NCBI RefSeq assembly: GCF_019656315.1
Contig: NZ_BPLU01000008.1
Coordinates: 62,001-126,000, forward strand
From: Flavobacterium sp. UMI-01
GTDB taxonomy: Bacteria > Bacteroidota > Bacteroidia > Flavobacteriales > Flavobacteriaceae
DNA length: 64,000 nt
Direction: 5' to 3'
The position numbers and the translations under genes were made by a program. The notes under the pieces were generated by a model that was given only the letters and a program-made list of their open reading frames with translations, was not told the origin of the DNA and did not search any database. Below, one piece after another: positions 46,721-55,933 of the stretch. The number at the start of each line of letters is the position of its first letter. Position 1 is the stretch's first letter.

Positions 46721-47932
46721 ATGCCACAATCTAAAACCTTCATTTGTATTTCAAATTATTTTAAAGGAACAGATTTTATATCACATCTACATCAATTAGG
46801 AAATACAGTTTACTTGGTAACAAGTGAGAAAATGAAGGACAAACCTTGGCCAGCTACAATAGAAGAAATTTTCTATATGCCAGGTCAGGATGTCGATTGG
46901 AATTTAGAGGATTTATTGTTAGGCATAAGTACTTTAATGAAATCAAAAAAAATTGATGCAATTGTAGCGCTTGATGATTTTGATGTAGAAAAAGCGACTT
47001 ATTTACGTGAAAACCTTCGTATTGAAGGCATGGGGCAAACCACAGGCAGGTATTTTCGAGATAAATTAGCCATGCGGATGCGAGCTAAAAGTTGCGGTAT
47101 TTCAATTCCAGCTTTTGTTTCGTTGTTTAACGACCAGGATATTAACATTTTTTTGGATTCAAAACCAGCGCCTTGGGTTTTAAAACCACGTTCTGAAGCT
47201 TCATCACTGGGAATAGTAAAATTATATGACAAGGAAACAGCTTGGAATACAATTCACGCTATGGATAATAACCGGTTCAAATACCTTTTGGAAGAGTTTA
47301 TTCCTGGAGCGGTATTTCATTGTGATAGTTTGATAAAAGATAAAACAGTTTTGTTTAGTTTGACATCGCAATATTTAGCGACTCCATTAGAAATTGCGCA
47401 AGGAGGTGGAATTTTTAGAAGTGCTACCATCACTAGAAATTCTGATGATGATAAGACCATTAGGCTTATGAACGAGCAAGTAATCCATGGTTTTGGATTG
47501 AAGCATGGGGTATCTCATACAGAGTTTATTAAATCAAAAGAAACAGGCGAAATTTATTTTCTAGAAACATCGTCAAGGGTAGGAGGTGCATATTTGGCCG
47601 AAATGGTGGCGGCTGCATCAGGAATCAATTTATGGAAAGAATGGGCTGCCATTGAAAATGCGTTGGTCAAAAACATTGCCTATCAATTACCTGATTTAAG
47701 TGAAGAGCATGCTGGGATTGTTTTGACGTTGGCAAACGAACAATTTCCGAATTTATCTTCTTTTTCAGATTCCGAAATTATATTTATTGTCCCTTTGGAA
47801 TACCATGCAGGGTTGATTGTAAAATCACCCAGTCAGCAACGCATTCAATTTCTTCTAGACGATTATGCTTATCGCTTAACCAATGGTTTTTCTGCTATTG
47901 GTATTCCTAAAAAAATAGCTAAATTGCATTGA
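46721..47932 (+). CDS. ATP-grasp ligase-like protein
   Basis: This 403-residue enzyme belongs to the ATP-grasp superfamily. The N-terminal domain carries DAIVALDDFDVEKATYLRE. RYFRDKLAMRMRAKSCGI is the usual linker to the grasp domain. PWVLKPRSEASSLGIVK supplies the ATP-binding Lys. YLLEEFIPGAVFHCDSL and YFLETSSRVGGAY give the adenine and Mg2+ sites. Such enzymes join a carboxylate to an amine through an acyl phosphate. The architecture resembles the carnosine-synthase/BacD type. It starts three bases after the M17 gene. Confidence 0.88.
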   Translation: MPQSKTFICISNYFKGTDFISHLHQLGNTVYLVTSEKMKDKPWPATIEEIFYMPGQDVDWNLEDLLLGISTLMKSKKIDAIVALDDFDVEKATYLRENLRIEGMGQTTGRYFRDKLAMRMRAKSCGISIPAFVSLFNDQDINIFLDSKPAPWVLKPRSEASSLGIVKLYDKETAWNTIHAMDNNRFKYLLEEFIPGAVFHCDSLIKDKTVLFSLTSQYLATPLEIAQGGGIFRSATITRNSDDDKTIRLMNEQVIHGFGLKHGVSHTEFIKSKETGEIYFLETSSRVGGAYLAEMVAAASGINLWKEWAAIENALVKNIAYQLPDLSEEHAGIVLTLANEQFPNLSSFSDSEIIFIVPLEYHAGLIVKSPSQQRIQFLLDDYAYRLTNGFSAIGIPKKIAKLH

Positions 47933-47956
47933 TAGTCGCTATAATGATGTCTTTCT

Positions 47957-49612
47957 ATGAAAAATATTTTGGTTTTTCCAGCTCTTCTATTTTTTGTTGT
48001 CAATGGATTACTTGCACAAAAAAAACACTCCCAAAATGAGTTTCAATTCACTTCACAAGATAGTTTACGAGGGAGTATTACAAAAGAAAGAAGTTGGTGG
48101 GATGTCCAAAAATATGATTTAAAATTAAGGATTAATCCTGTTGACAGTACTATCATTGGTTCAAATGATATACGTTATTTAGTTTTAAATCATCACACTA
48201 CTCTTCAGATTGATTTGCAAGAGCCATTGCGAATTACCAAAGTTTTACAGGACGGGAAATCGTTGCCATTTAAAAGAAATGGTTCTGTTTTTTTAATTGA
48301 TTTACAAAAGAAACAACTGAAAGGAACGACTAATACTCTAACAGTTTGTTATGAAGGCAAACCCAAATCAGCTATACGAGCGCCGTGGGATGGAGGTATC
48401 GTTTGGAAAAAGGATGCTAATGGAACCCCTTTTATTTCCTCTTCCTGTCAAGGCATAGGGGCGAGTATTTGGTGGCCTAATAAAGATCATTTGTATGATG
48501 AAGTTGCAAGTATGACAGTAAGTTTGACCGTTCCTAGAGGGTTGGTCGCTGTTTCTAATGGAAAATTAACCAACACACATACGCTGAATGAGGATACTGT
48601 AACGTATGACTGGGCAGTGGAGAATCCAATTAATAATTATGGGGTACATTTTTCGGTAGGCGATTATGTATCTTTTTCCGAAAACTATCAGGGGGAAAAA
48701 GGGATTTTAAATTGTACTTATTATGTATTAAAACCTAATTTAGAAAAAGCCCAAAAACATTTTAAAGACGTTTTTAGGATGTTAAAAGCATTCGAATATT
48801 GGTTTGGACCATATCCTTTTTATCAAGATGGTTATAAATTAGTTGAAAGCCCTTTTTTAGGCATGGAACATCAAAGTGCTATTAGCTACGGCAATGGATA
48901 TAAAATGGGATACAGAGGCAACGATTTAAGTGGGACCGGATGGGGATTAAATTTTGATTTTATCATTATTCATGAATCGGCTCATGAGTGGTTTGGGAAT
49001 AGTATTACCAATCAAGACCGAGCGGATATGTGGATTCATGAAAGTTTTGCCAGCTATGCCGAAAGTTTATTTCTAGAATATTATTATGGAAAAGAAGCTG
49101 GATTTGAATACGTGAAAGGGACACGTATGAACGTGGTCAATGATAGAACTAGTATTGGGATTTATGGTGTTAATCATCAAGGTTCTGGGGATATGTATTT
49201 TAAAGGTGCAAATATGTTGCATACCCTAAGGCAGTTTGTAAATGACGATAAAAAATGGAGGCAGATTTTACGGAATTTGAATTCAAAATTTTTTCACCAA
49301 ACTGTTACAACACAACAAGTGGAAACTTATTTATCCCAATCAGTAGGGCGCAATCTAACTTCTGTTTTTAATCAGTATTTAAGAGATGTGCGAATTCCTA
49401 CATGGGAATATAGAATAGAAAATAACAAACTTTGGTACCGATGGGGGACTTGTATTTCAGGATTCGATATGCCTGTGAAGGTTTTTATTGGCAACAAAAT
49501 CAAGTGGTTGAAACCAACTGAAAAATGGAAATGTGAAGTGATTCCTTCAGAATGGGTCAAAATCAAAATTGATAACAATTTTTATATAAACGAAAAACAA
49601 ATTAGAAATTAA
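47957..49612 (+). CDS. M1-type metallopeptidase, secreted
   Basis: This 551-residue protein has a signal peptide (residues 1-20, ending LLAQ). The zinc site is His339-Glu340-x-x-His343 in IIHESAHEWFG, with Glu362 in DMWIHESFAS. FLGMEHQSAISYGNGY stands in place of the GAMEN motif. It is shorter than the M1 peptidase at 20141 and has no C-terminal extension. It is probably periplasmic, in contrast to the cytoplasmic M17 enzyme of the same operon, so the operon covers two compartments. It starts 24 bases after the ATP-grasp gene. Confidence 0.9.
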   Translation: MKNILVFPALLFFVVNGLLAQKKHSQNEFQFTSQDSLRGSITKERSWWDVQKYDLKLRINPVDSTIIGSNDIRYLVLNHHTTLQIDLQEPLRITKVLQDGKSLPFKRNGSVFLIDLQKKQLKGTTNTLTVCYEGKPKSAIRAPWDGGIVWKKDANGTPFISSSCQGIGASIWWPNKDHLYDEVASMTVSLTVPRGLVAVSNGKLTNTHTLNEDTVTYDWAVENPINNYGVHFSVGDYVSFSENYQGEKGILNCTYYVLKPNLEKAQKHFKDVFRMLKAFEYWFGPYPFYQDGYKLVESPFLGMEHQSAISYGNGYKMGYRGNDLSGTGWGLNFDFIIIHESAHEWFGNSITNQDRADMWIHESFASYAESLFLEYYYGKEAGFEYVKGTRMNVVNDRTSIGIYGVNHQGSGDMYFKGANMLHTLRQFVNDDKKWRQILRNLNSKFFHQTVTTQQVETYLSQSVGRNLTSVFNQYLRDVRIPTWEYRIENNKLWYRWGTCISGFDMPVKVFIGNKIKWLKPTEKWKCEVIPSEWVKIKIDNNFYINEKQIRN

Positions 49613-49659
49613 AATTGACTAATTTTACCTAGTTATTGCAAAATCAATTCACACGGTTT

Positions 49660-50358
49660 ATGAAAAAAACAATTTTACTTCTTTCGAGCTTTTTGATAGT
49701 TAGTACAGCAACTTTGGCACAAAATACTGCTAAGGCTAAAGAGGTTTTGCCTAAAAAGACAGAAGTAATGGAAACGGCACCAGAAGTTGTTTTTGATTCG
49801 ATACATTTTCAAAAATCAGCCGAAATGCTGGACGAAACAATCTATTGGGAACTAATAGACAAAACAGTCAAAGCAAATTTGAGTCAGGAAGATCAGGAGC
49901 TTTTTTTAACAAATGAGTTAGAAAAATTATCTCCAAAAGAAATTATTGGTTTTAGACTCCGAACAGACAAATTATTATTTGATTCTTATACTTCTGATTT
50001 GTGGTGTGCCGCTTACATTATGAATGGAGGGACTACTGATGGTGGTTTTGATTATTTTAGGTGTTGGATTATTTCTAAAGGAAAAGAAGCATATTATAAT
50101 GCGTTAGCAAACCCTGATAGCTTGATTAATTTGGTAAAAGATGGGCAAAATGCCTATGAGTTTGAAGGATTTTGGTTTGTAGCCATGAATGCTTTTTTAA
50201 ATAAAACCGATCATGAAATTTATAACTTTATTGATTACGATACTTTTGTAACCAATGACGAACATTATCCTTTGTTAACATTTAATTGGAATGTGGACGA
50301 ACCCAAAACAATGAGCAAAATTTGTCCTGTTTTGTTCCAAAAATTATGGAAGAACTAA
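49660..50358 (+). CDS. DUF4240-like exported protein
   Basis: This 232-residue protein has a signal peptide (about 1-20, ending TLAQ). A domain with YWELIDKTVKANLSQEDQE, LSPKEIIGFRLRTDKLL and LWCAAYIMNGGTTDGGFDYFRCWI matches the DUF4240 family. Its function is unknown. The ATG at 49660 begins the signal peptide; a TTG at 49636 is less likely. It is the last gene of the plus-strand operon and its stop is eight bases from that of the convergent operon, with no terminator hairpin visible between them. Confidence 0.8.
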   Translation: MKKTILLLSSFLIVSTATLAQNTAKAKEVLPKKTEVMETAPEVVFDSIHFQKSAEMLDETIYWELIDKTVKANLSQEDQELFLTNELEKLSPKEIIGFRLRTDKLLFDSYTSDLWCAAYIMNGGTTDGGFDYFRCWIISKGKEAYYNALANPDSLINLVKDGQNAYEFEGFWFVAMNAFLNKTDHEIYNFIDYDTFVTNDEHYPLLTFNWNVDEPKTMSKICPVLFQKLWKN

Positions 50359-50366
50359 AAGTCAGT

Positions 50367-51563
50367 TTAGGTTTCATTTTCAAATAGGCCAATAGTACCA
50401 CCTACCCAATCTTTGTCTTGATTGTATTTTACCCCAATCATTTCGCCACGACTTAATCGTACTAAATTGCATAGTATTTTAGGAGACTCCTCTTTATTAT
50501 TCCAAGTGCATAACATCCTGATTTCGACTTTAATCTTGTCATCAGGGGCCTGAAGGATAGGGAGGTAGCTTACTTTTTTCTGTAAAATATATAATTCCTT
50601 GTCGGCAATCGCTTCGATATCTTCTCGTTTTACATGATATACAACCCCAGAACCAGAGAAGGAAAAAAGGGGTTTTAGGACATAATTTTCTAAATCCTGG
50701 GGAATAGACTTTAATTCGCTTAATAAGGTTGTTTCGATAAAATATTTTCCTTTAAGCATGGGAAGAATAAATTTACTAATTCTAAAAAACCAATTGGGAT
50801 GTCCTGCCCATTCTACATCAAGTTTATCCGTAAAACTAAAATTTAGGTGTAAGTCGGGACGTAAATCTAGTTCATCAAATATAACACGATTGTAAATTCG
50901 TTTGATTAATATTGCTTCTCCATTCTCATTGAGATAAAACAATTGGTTGCCTTTTTTGATTACTTCGGTAACACAAACAATGTTGATTCCTAGATCTCTT
51001 TTGCAATAATAAAAATCAATTTTGGTGTTTTGCTTTTCAGGTTCTATTTCGAGTAAAACAACATTTTCCTTAGGATGATGCTGGCAAATCACTTGAGTCA
51101 AATTTGCTAAATACTCCTCATTCGTCATCGGTTTTATAAATGGTGATAACGATTTCAGAAAGGGATAATGCGTTTTGAATTTTTCAAATAAATTGTTCTG
51201 ATAATTAAATAGTGATGGAAAACCTTGTACTTCAATTAATTTTGGAATAACCACTCCATTTTCTTCACAAATGCCAAAATCGATAGCTATAAAATGGGTG
51301 TGGTTGTCTTCGTTAGGTACTTTTTTATTTAACTCTAGGGCTTTGTTTGTTAATTCTTTAAAGTCTTTTCTTTGTATAAAAGCGATAACTTCATTGCATC
51401 CTTCAATTAATTGTGATTTTAATTCATTGGATATAAAAAAAGGTGTTTCACCAATTCTAAAAGTTGGGGCATAATCAAAATCTGAAGCAATATCCTCTTT
51501 AAATTGTTCGTATTTTTCTGTTGAAAATTGGCTGTTGAATAATTCCCTGTATTTAGTAATCAT
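50367..51563 (-). CDS. Atypical ATP-grasp-like protein
   Basis: This 398-residue protein has no signal peptide. Near residue 290 it carries ENYVLKPLFSFSGSGVVYHV, which resembles the nucleotide-binding beta-hairpin of ATP-grasp enzymes. IKVEIRMLCTW further on could supply the metal-binding Glu. The N-terminal half has FIAIDFGICEENGVVIPKLIEVQG, where Asp and Glu recall a substrate-binding site. I do not recognise a named family. A divergent ATP-grasp or circularly permuted ligase is the best guess. It is the last gene of the minus-strand operon, ten bases after the amidotransferase gene. Confidence 0.6.
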   Translation of the reverse strand: MITKYRELFNSQFSTEKYEQFKEDIASDFDYAPTFRIGETPFFISNELKSQLIEGCNEVIAFIQRKDFKELTNKALELNKKVPNEDNHTHFIAIDFGICEENGVVIPKLIEVQGFPSLFNYQNNLFEKFKTHYPFLKSLSPFIKPMTNEEYLANLTQVICQHHPKENVVLLEIEPEKQNTKIDFYYCKRDLGINIVCVTEVIKKGNQLFYLNENGEAILIKRIYNRVIFDELDLRPDLHLNFSFTDKLDVEWAGHPNWFFRISKFILPMLKGKYFIETTLLSELKSIPQDLENYVLKPLFSFSGSGVVYHVKREDIEAIADKELYILQKKVSYLPILQAPDDKIKVEIRMLCTWNNKEESPKILCNLVRLSRGEMIGVKYNQDKDWVGGTIGLFENET

Positions 51564-51573
51564 AGAAAAAAGA

Positions 51574-52407
51574 TTAATTAGACATGATTTTTTTGGTCAT
51601 AATCAAGTCGTTTATAGCAATTCGAAGAAAATTAGGAATCAAAGTTTCATTTGTTTTATAAATTTTATCATCATCCAACAAGTCCTCTAGCATGTTTCGG
51701 AATTTTCTTTTTCCTTTCATTTTTCTGATTTTGTCTTTAGCTTCTTTATCTCTTAAATTTGAAATAAAACTAATAGGGTCGGCCTCGGGATGAAATTGTG
51801 TGCCTACAAAATAATCGGTAAATCGCACCGCCATAATGGCTCTTTCATACTGTACTTTGTCTCGTATTTTTTCAAGAGAAAGTATTTTGGCCCCTTTGTT
51901 TCTAAAAACGGTAAGTTTTGGTTGTATAACTTGATAGTCTCTGGAATCAATAGCATAAAAAGGGTCATCCAAACCTTCAAAAATAGGATCGGTTTGTCCA
52001 TCAGCAGTTTTATGTATGGTCATCACTCCAAAAGAAGTATCTTTTCGTTTGGTAATTTCAGCAAGTCCAAAATGCTTACAAGCCATTTGAAAGGAATGAC
52101 AAATAAAAAGAACATGTTTTTTTATTTTATTTTCTAGATTCCATCTTGTTAATTCATTGATAAAATGATAGTATTTTATTTCCCAATTTCCGTTTCCTTC
52201 TAATGGATTTCCGGGGCCACCAGTTGAAATGTAGATATCGTATTTTTCAATTTCAGGTAACTCACATTTTGCCCTAACATCAAAAATGTCAAATTTTATT
52301 AAAGGAGAAAAACGATTTACAATCTCAATAATACATCTCATACCTTGATTAGGTTGACCATCATACATATCTAAAATGGCCAGTCTGATTGATTTCTTAT
52401 TGTTCAT
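51574..52407 (-). CDS. Class I glutamine amidotransferase-like protein
   Basis: This 277-residue protein has the GATase1 fold. It shows the oxyanion strand YISTGGPGNP, nucleophile Cys103 in LFICHSFQMAC, and His206 and Glu208 in GTQFHPEADP. The elbow reads C-H-S rather than the usual C-x-G, so glutaminase activity may be changed. Stand-alone members of this fold can act on glutamine or gamma-glutamyl peptides. It lies 42 bases after the carboxylate-amine ligase gene in the same operon. Confidence 0.83.
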   Translation of the reverse strand: MNNKKSIRLAILDMYDGQPNQGMRCIIEIVNRFSPLIKFDIFDVRAKCELPEIEKYDIYISTGGPGNPLEGNGNWEIKYYHFINELTRWNLENKIKKHVLFICHSFQMACKHFGLAEITKRKDTSFGVMTIHKTADGQTDPIFEGLDDPFYAIDSRDYQVIQPKLTVFRNKGAKILSLEKIRDKVQYERAIMAVRFTDYFVGTQFHPEADPISFISNLRDKEAKDKIRKMKGKRKFRNMLEDLLDDDKIYKTNETLIPNFLRIAINDLIMTKKIMSN

Positions 52408-52449
52408 TTTGTGGTATTTAAAATAAAATGCAAATATACGGTATAATTT

Positions 52450-53556
52450 TTAGAGCCCTTTTTTGAACTGAGTTGTTATGTAATCCACCACTTTTTTTAA
52501 ATCCTGAGTTTCTTCATAAACGGCAATTTGTTGTGCTGCTCCAGTTCCGTTTTTTAAGATTTCATGAACGTAATTAATGTGTTGTCTGCTGTCCAATTCG
52601 TCCACTACATCATCGATAAAATCCAATAATTCATGAATTAAAATTCGGGTTTCCACTTCTTTTTGCAAACCAAAATCAATCATTTTACCTTCAATACCAT
52701 ATCGAGCAGCTCTAAACTTGTTTTCTTTAATTAACGCTAAACGGTACACATTGAAGCTCATATTACTTTGATTCATGCGATATAATTTAGCCACAATGGC
52801 TTGAATTACAGCTACAATACACATGGTTTCTTGTACGGTCAAACTCATGTCGCAGATGCGAAATTCAATGGTATCATAAAAAGGATGCAAACGCAAATCC
52901 CACCAGATTTTTTTGGGATTATCGATGCAATTGGTTTTGACTAAGGTTTCTAAAAAATTATCATAAGAAGCTAAGCATTCAAAATATTCAGGTAAACCGG
53001 TTCTAGGAAATTTGTCGAATACTTTGGTGCGATAGGATTTATAACCTGTTTGTCTTCCTTCCCAAAAAGGGGAATTAGTAGATAATGCAAATATATGGGG
53101 TAAAAAATAACAGGCTTGATTCATTAACTGCAAACCAATTTCTCTATTTTCAATTCCTACATGGCAATGCATTCCAAAAATTAAATTGGAACGTGCTGCG
53201 TCTTGTAACTCATTGATAATGTTATGGTATCTAGGATCGTCTGTGATGGGCTGGTCTTGCCATTTGGCAAATGGGTGAGTACCTGCACCTCCAACTATTA
53301 AATTTTGGTTATCGGCTAATTCGACAATTTTGGAACGCAAAAACTTAATTTCCTTTTCGGCATCATGTATGTTTTTACAAATATTGGTTCCTACTTCCAC
53401 CACAGATTGATGCATTTCAGCTTTTACCTGTTCTTGTAGTAAGGTTTTGGCACCATCCACAATTTTGGACAAATGAGAACGTAAATCTCTAGTTTCAGGA
53501 TCTATGATTTGGTATTCTTCTTCGATACCGAGTGTAAAAACAGGAAGTTTTTTCAT
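52450..53556 (-). CDS. Carboxylate-amine ligase, GCS2/YbdK family
   Basis: This 368-residue protein of the glutamate-cysteine ligase type 2 family has the ATP- and metal-binding start TLGIEEEYQIIDPETRDLRS. VEVGTNICKNIHDAEKE, GAGTHPFAKW and FGMHCHVGIENRE follow. Members form a gamma-glutamyl or similar amide through an acyl phosphate; YbdK itself makes gamma-glutamylcysteine weakly. Its neighbours (ATP-grasp, amidotransferase, esterase) suggest a dedicated metabolite rather than glutathione. Confidence 0.9.
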   Translation of the reverse strand: MKKLPVFTLGIEEEYQIIDPETRDLRSHLSKIVDGAKTLLQEQVKAEMHQSVVEVGTNICKNIHDAEKEIKFLRSKIVELADNQNLIVGGAGTHPFAKWQDQPITDDPRYHNIINELQDAARSNLIFGMHCHVGIENREIGLQLMNQACYFLPHIFALSTNSPFWEGRQTGYKSYRTKVFDKFPRTGLPEYFECLASYDNFLETLVKTNCIDNPKKIWWDLRLHPFYDTIEFRICDMSLTVQETMCIVAVIQAIVAKLYRMNQSNMSFNVYRLALIKENKFRAARYGIEGKMIDFGLQKEVETRILIHELLDFIDDVVDELDSRQHINYVHEILKNGTGAAQQIAVYEETQDLKKVVDYITTQFKKGL

Positions 53557-53614
53557 TGTATGCCTACCTAATTAATAAAACATAATCTCGTAATTCTAAC
53601 TTGCAATATAAAAC

Positions 53615-54556
53615 TTATTGTGCTGCTTTTTTGATGAAGCTACCCCAAGTTAGGTTAATTTTTCCAGCTTTTTGTTTTTTTGCTACAGCAATTGCCATTT
53701 TTGCAGCTTCCTCTACTACCCATTCAAAATTTTCGGCACCTACCGAACTCAATTCGGCATCAGGAGCGGGGTTACCAAAGTCAATAGCGTAGGGAATACC
53801 ATCGCGAACGGCAAATTCTACGGTATTGAAATCATATCCTAATCCCTTACAAAGTCGGATGGTATAATCTTTTATAGTGGCTAATAATTTTTTATCGGTT
53901 GGAGGTCCGTCCTGTACATATCTGAGATGATGTGGATTTCGAGGTTCATACGGCATGATTCGTACTGCTTTACAACCTAAACAATACACTCTAAAGTATT
54001 GCGTAAATACAATTTCTTCTTGTAGCATCATTACCAACTGTCCTGTTTCTTGATGTTTTTTCCAAAATTCTTCTTTGTTTTCAATGCGGTAAACATTTTT
54101 CCATCCACCACCAGCATACGGTTTCATATATGCAGGAAATTGTACGTAGTCGAAAATACCTTCCCAGTCCAAGGGATATTTAAGATTTCGAAAAGAATTT
54201 GAAGTTGTATCATCAGGATGTTTTACTGAAGGGAGTAATACAGTTCGAGGTAGGGGAACACCTAGAGTATCTGCAAGGGCATTGTTGAAAAATTTGTCGT
54301 CTGCACTCCACCAAAACGGATTGTTAATGACATTTGTGCCTGTCAACGCAGCATTTTTCAACGCGGCACGGTAGAATGGAACGTCTTGTGAAATACGGTC
54401 TATAATCACGGCGTATTCACCTCCTTTGTTTTGCATAACTTTGTCTATTGTAACTGCTTCAGCAAGGATTCCCTTTTCGTTTTTTGAGTTGACTCTGTCA
54501 ATAAATGCTTGAGGGAAAGTGTTTTCCATTCCAAATAAAATACCTATTTTTTTCAT
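53615..54556 (-). CDS. RimK-like ATP-grasp ligase
   Basis: This 313-residue ATP-grasp protein has an N-terminal domain beginning KIGILFGMENTFPQAF. YAVIIDRISQDVPFYRAAL and the linker FFNNALADTLGVPLPRT follow. The grasp domain has YMKPYAGGGWKNVYRI (ATP-binding Lys), VMMLQEEIVFTQYFRVYCLG and the Mg2+ site AIDFGNPAPDAE. An Asp-x-Asn pair stands where many have Glu-x-Asn. It probably adds an amino acid to a carboxylate. It lies between an esterase gene (37 bases) and the GCS2 ligase gene (58 bases). Confidence 0.86.
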   Translation of the reverse strand: MKKIGILFGMENTFPQAFIDRVNSKNEKGILAEAVTIDKVMQNKGGEYAVIIDRISQDVPFYRAALKNAALTGTNVINNPFWWSADDKFFNNALADTLGVPLPRTVLLPSVKHPDDTTSNSFRNLKYPLDWEGIFDYVQFPAYMKPYAGGGWKNVYRIENKEEFWKKHQETGQLVMMLQEEIVFTQYFRVYCLGCKAVRIMPYEPRNPHHLRYVQDGPPTDKKLLATIKDYTIRLCKGLGYDFNTVEFAVRDGIPYAIDFGNPAPDAELSSVGAENFEWVVEEAAKMAIAVAKKQKAGKINLTWGSFIKKAAQ

Positions 54557-54593
54557 AAGTGTTTTTGACTTAAAAGTTTATTTGAGTTTAGAT

Positions 54594-55307
54594 TTAATGA
54601 AAGTGAATACGTGACAAATAATGAGGAAACATTTCTTGCCATACCGGCCAATCGTGTTCACGATTGGGACGAATATCAAGCCAATGGGGAATGTTTTTGT
54701 TTTTTAAAATAGCACTTAGTTTGAGGTTGGCATCAAAACAGATATCCCAATTAGAAGTCCCTAAGGCAACATCCATATTCCACAATTCATAATCTTGCAA
54801 CCCGTGTAAGTAATCTTCGGGATTATTGTAAAAAACAGTGTCATTATAAAAACCATCCATAAAACTTTTGATGTTGAAAGCACCTCCCATCGCAAATAAA
54901 TGGCTTACATAACCGGGATGTTTAAAGGCAAAATTGGCAGCATGATAACCACCAAAACTACAGCCAGCGACAACCACTTTTCCTGAAGGAGTATTGTTTT
55001 TAACTTTTTCGACAATTTCATGACAAATCATTTTGTCATACCATACATGATTAGTTATCCGATGGTAAGGATGAATGGTTTTATTATAAAAGCTTTCTCT
55101 ATCGATGCTATCAGGACAAAAGATTTGTATCAATCCTTCTTCAACATACCATCTGGCTGATTCAATTAGTCCTTTGTCTTTATTTTCATAAAAACTGCCC
55201 ATTGATGTTGGAAATAAAATAACCGGCTTCCCCGAATGTCCAAAAACTAACATTTCTATATCCCTGCTCAAATGAGGTGAAAACCATTTATAATAAGCTT
55301 CTTTCAT
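54594..55307 (-). CDS. Esterase family alpha/beta-hydrolase
   Basis: This 237-residue cytoplasmic hydrolase of the putative-esterase family has MLVFGHSGKPVILFPTSMG at the start. The nucleophile is Ser117 in VAGCSFGGYHAANF, and a probable catalytic His is in NREHDWPVW. The ATG at 55307 is preferred to an in-frame ATG at 55355, which adds a hydrophobic tail not seen in the family. It is the first gene of the minus-strand five-gene operon. The plus-strand operon also starts with an esterase, of related fold but with an extra N-terminal domain. Confidence 0.87.
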   Translation of the reverse strand: MKEAYYKWFSPHLSRDIEMLVFGHSGKPVILFPTSMGSFYENKDKGLIESARWYVEEGLIQIFCPDSIDRESFYNKTIHPYHRITNHVWYDKMICHEIVEKVKNNTPSGKVVVAGCSFGGYHAANFAFKHPGYVSHLFAMGGAFNIKSFMDGFYNDTVFYNNPEDYLHGLQDYELWNMDVALGTSNWDICFDANLKLSAILKNKNIPHWLDIRPNREHDWPVWQEMFPHYLSRIHFH

Positions 55308-55463
55308 GTCTTTTGTTTTAACAAGTATAGGGAAAAAACAAAAAACAAAAATCAATTTTTCTTTAACTTTTTAAGGCTTCATGAATAAAAATAAAACTCA
55401 TTATGAAATAGTTAAGAAAGATACTTTGAGATTGAAATAAACGTTATTAATGAGATTTTTGAG

Positions 55464-55868
55464 TTAAGAAACTGGAGCGTTTTCAAAAAGTTGTACTTGG
55501 CTTTTTAGTCTTTCGATGAGCATATTCATCATGCGTTTGTTTAAACTCGACGAATTTTTGATGTAAGTTTCATATTCTTCAACGGTGAATAAAGCGATAA
55601 CCATCCCTTTTAGTGCATTTCTAAACTTGATGTCTTTTTGAATGGCATTTTCGATAGTGAATAATTTTTTCTCTACTGATTGCGTATAAAAGTCACTTTT
55701 ATACTTTGAAATGTAATTGTGAAAGGAAGCCACGAATAAATCATTTTGTAGCTTTAAAATAGGGCGTAATACTTGATTTTGGAATATTTCATCCGAAGAG
55801 GAAACAGTGCTAATAGTTCCTATAGACTCACCTCTAAACTCCTGCAAAAATTGATCTCTTTGGCTCAT
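55464..55868 (-). CDS. Small helical protein, unknown function
   Basis: This 134-residue soluble protein is predicted mainly helical, with LRPILKLQNDLFVASFHNYI, RNALKGMVIALFTVEEYETY and NKRMMNMLIERLKSQVQLFE. I recall a flavobacterial family of this pattern, sometimes labelled glyoxalase without evidence, but no metal-binding motif is visible. It lies on the same strand as the esterase operon, 156 bases upstream, and is divergent from the thioesterase gene. Confidence 0.65.
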   Translation of the reverse strand: MSQRDQFLQEFRGESIGTISTVSSSDEIFQNQVLRPILKLQNDLFVASFHNYISKYKSDFYTQSVEKKLFTIENAIQKDIKFRNALKGMVIALFTVEEYETYIKNSSSLNKRMMNMLIERLKSQVQLFENAPVS

Positions 55869-55933
55869 TTTTTATTTAAAAATAGCTAAAAAAACTTTAT
55901 GAAAGACTATTTTAGCGTTATTAAATTTATAAT

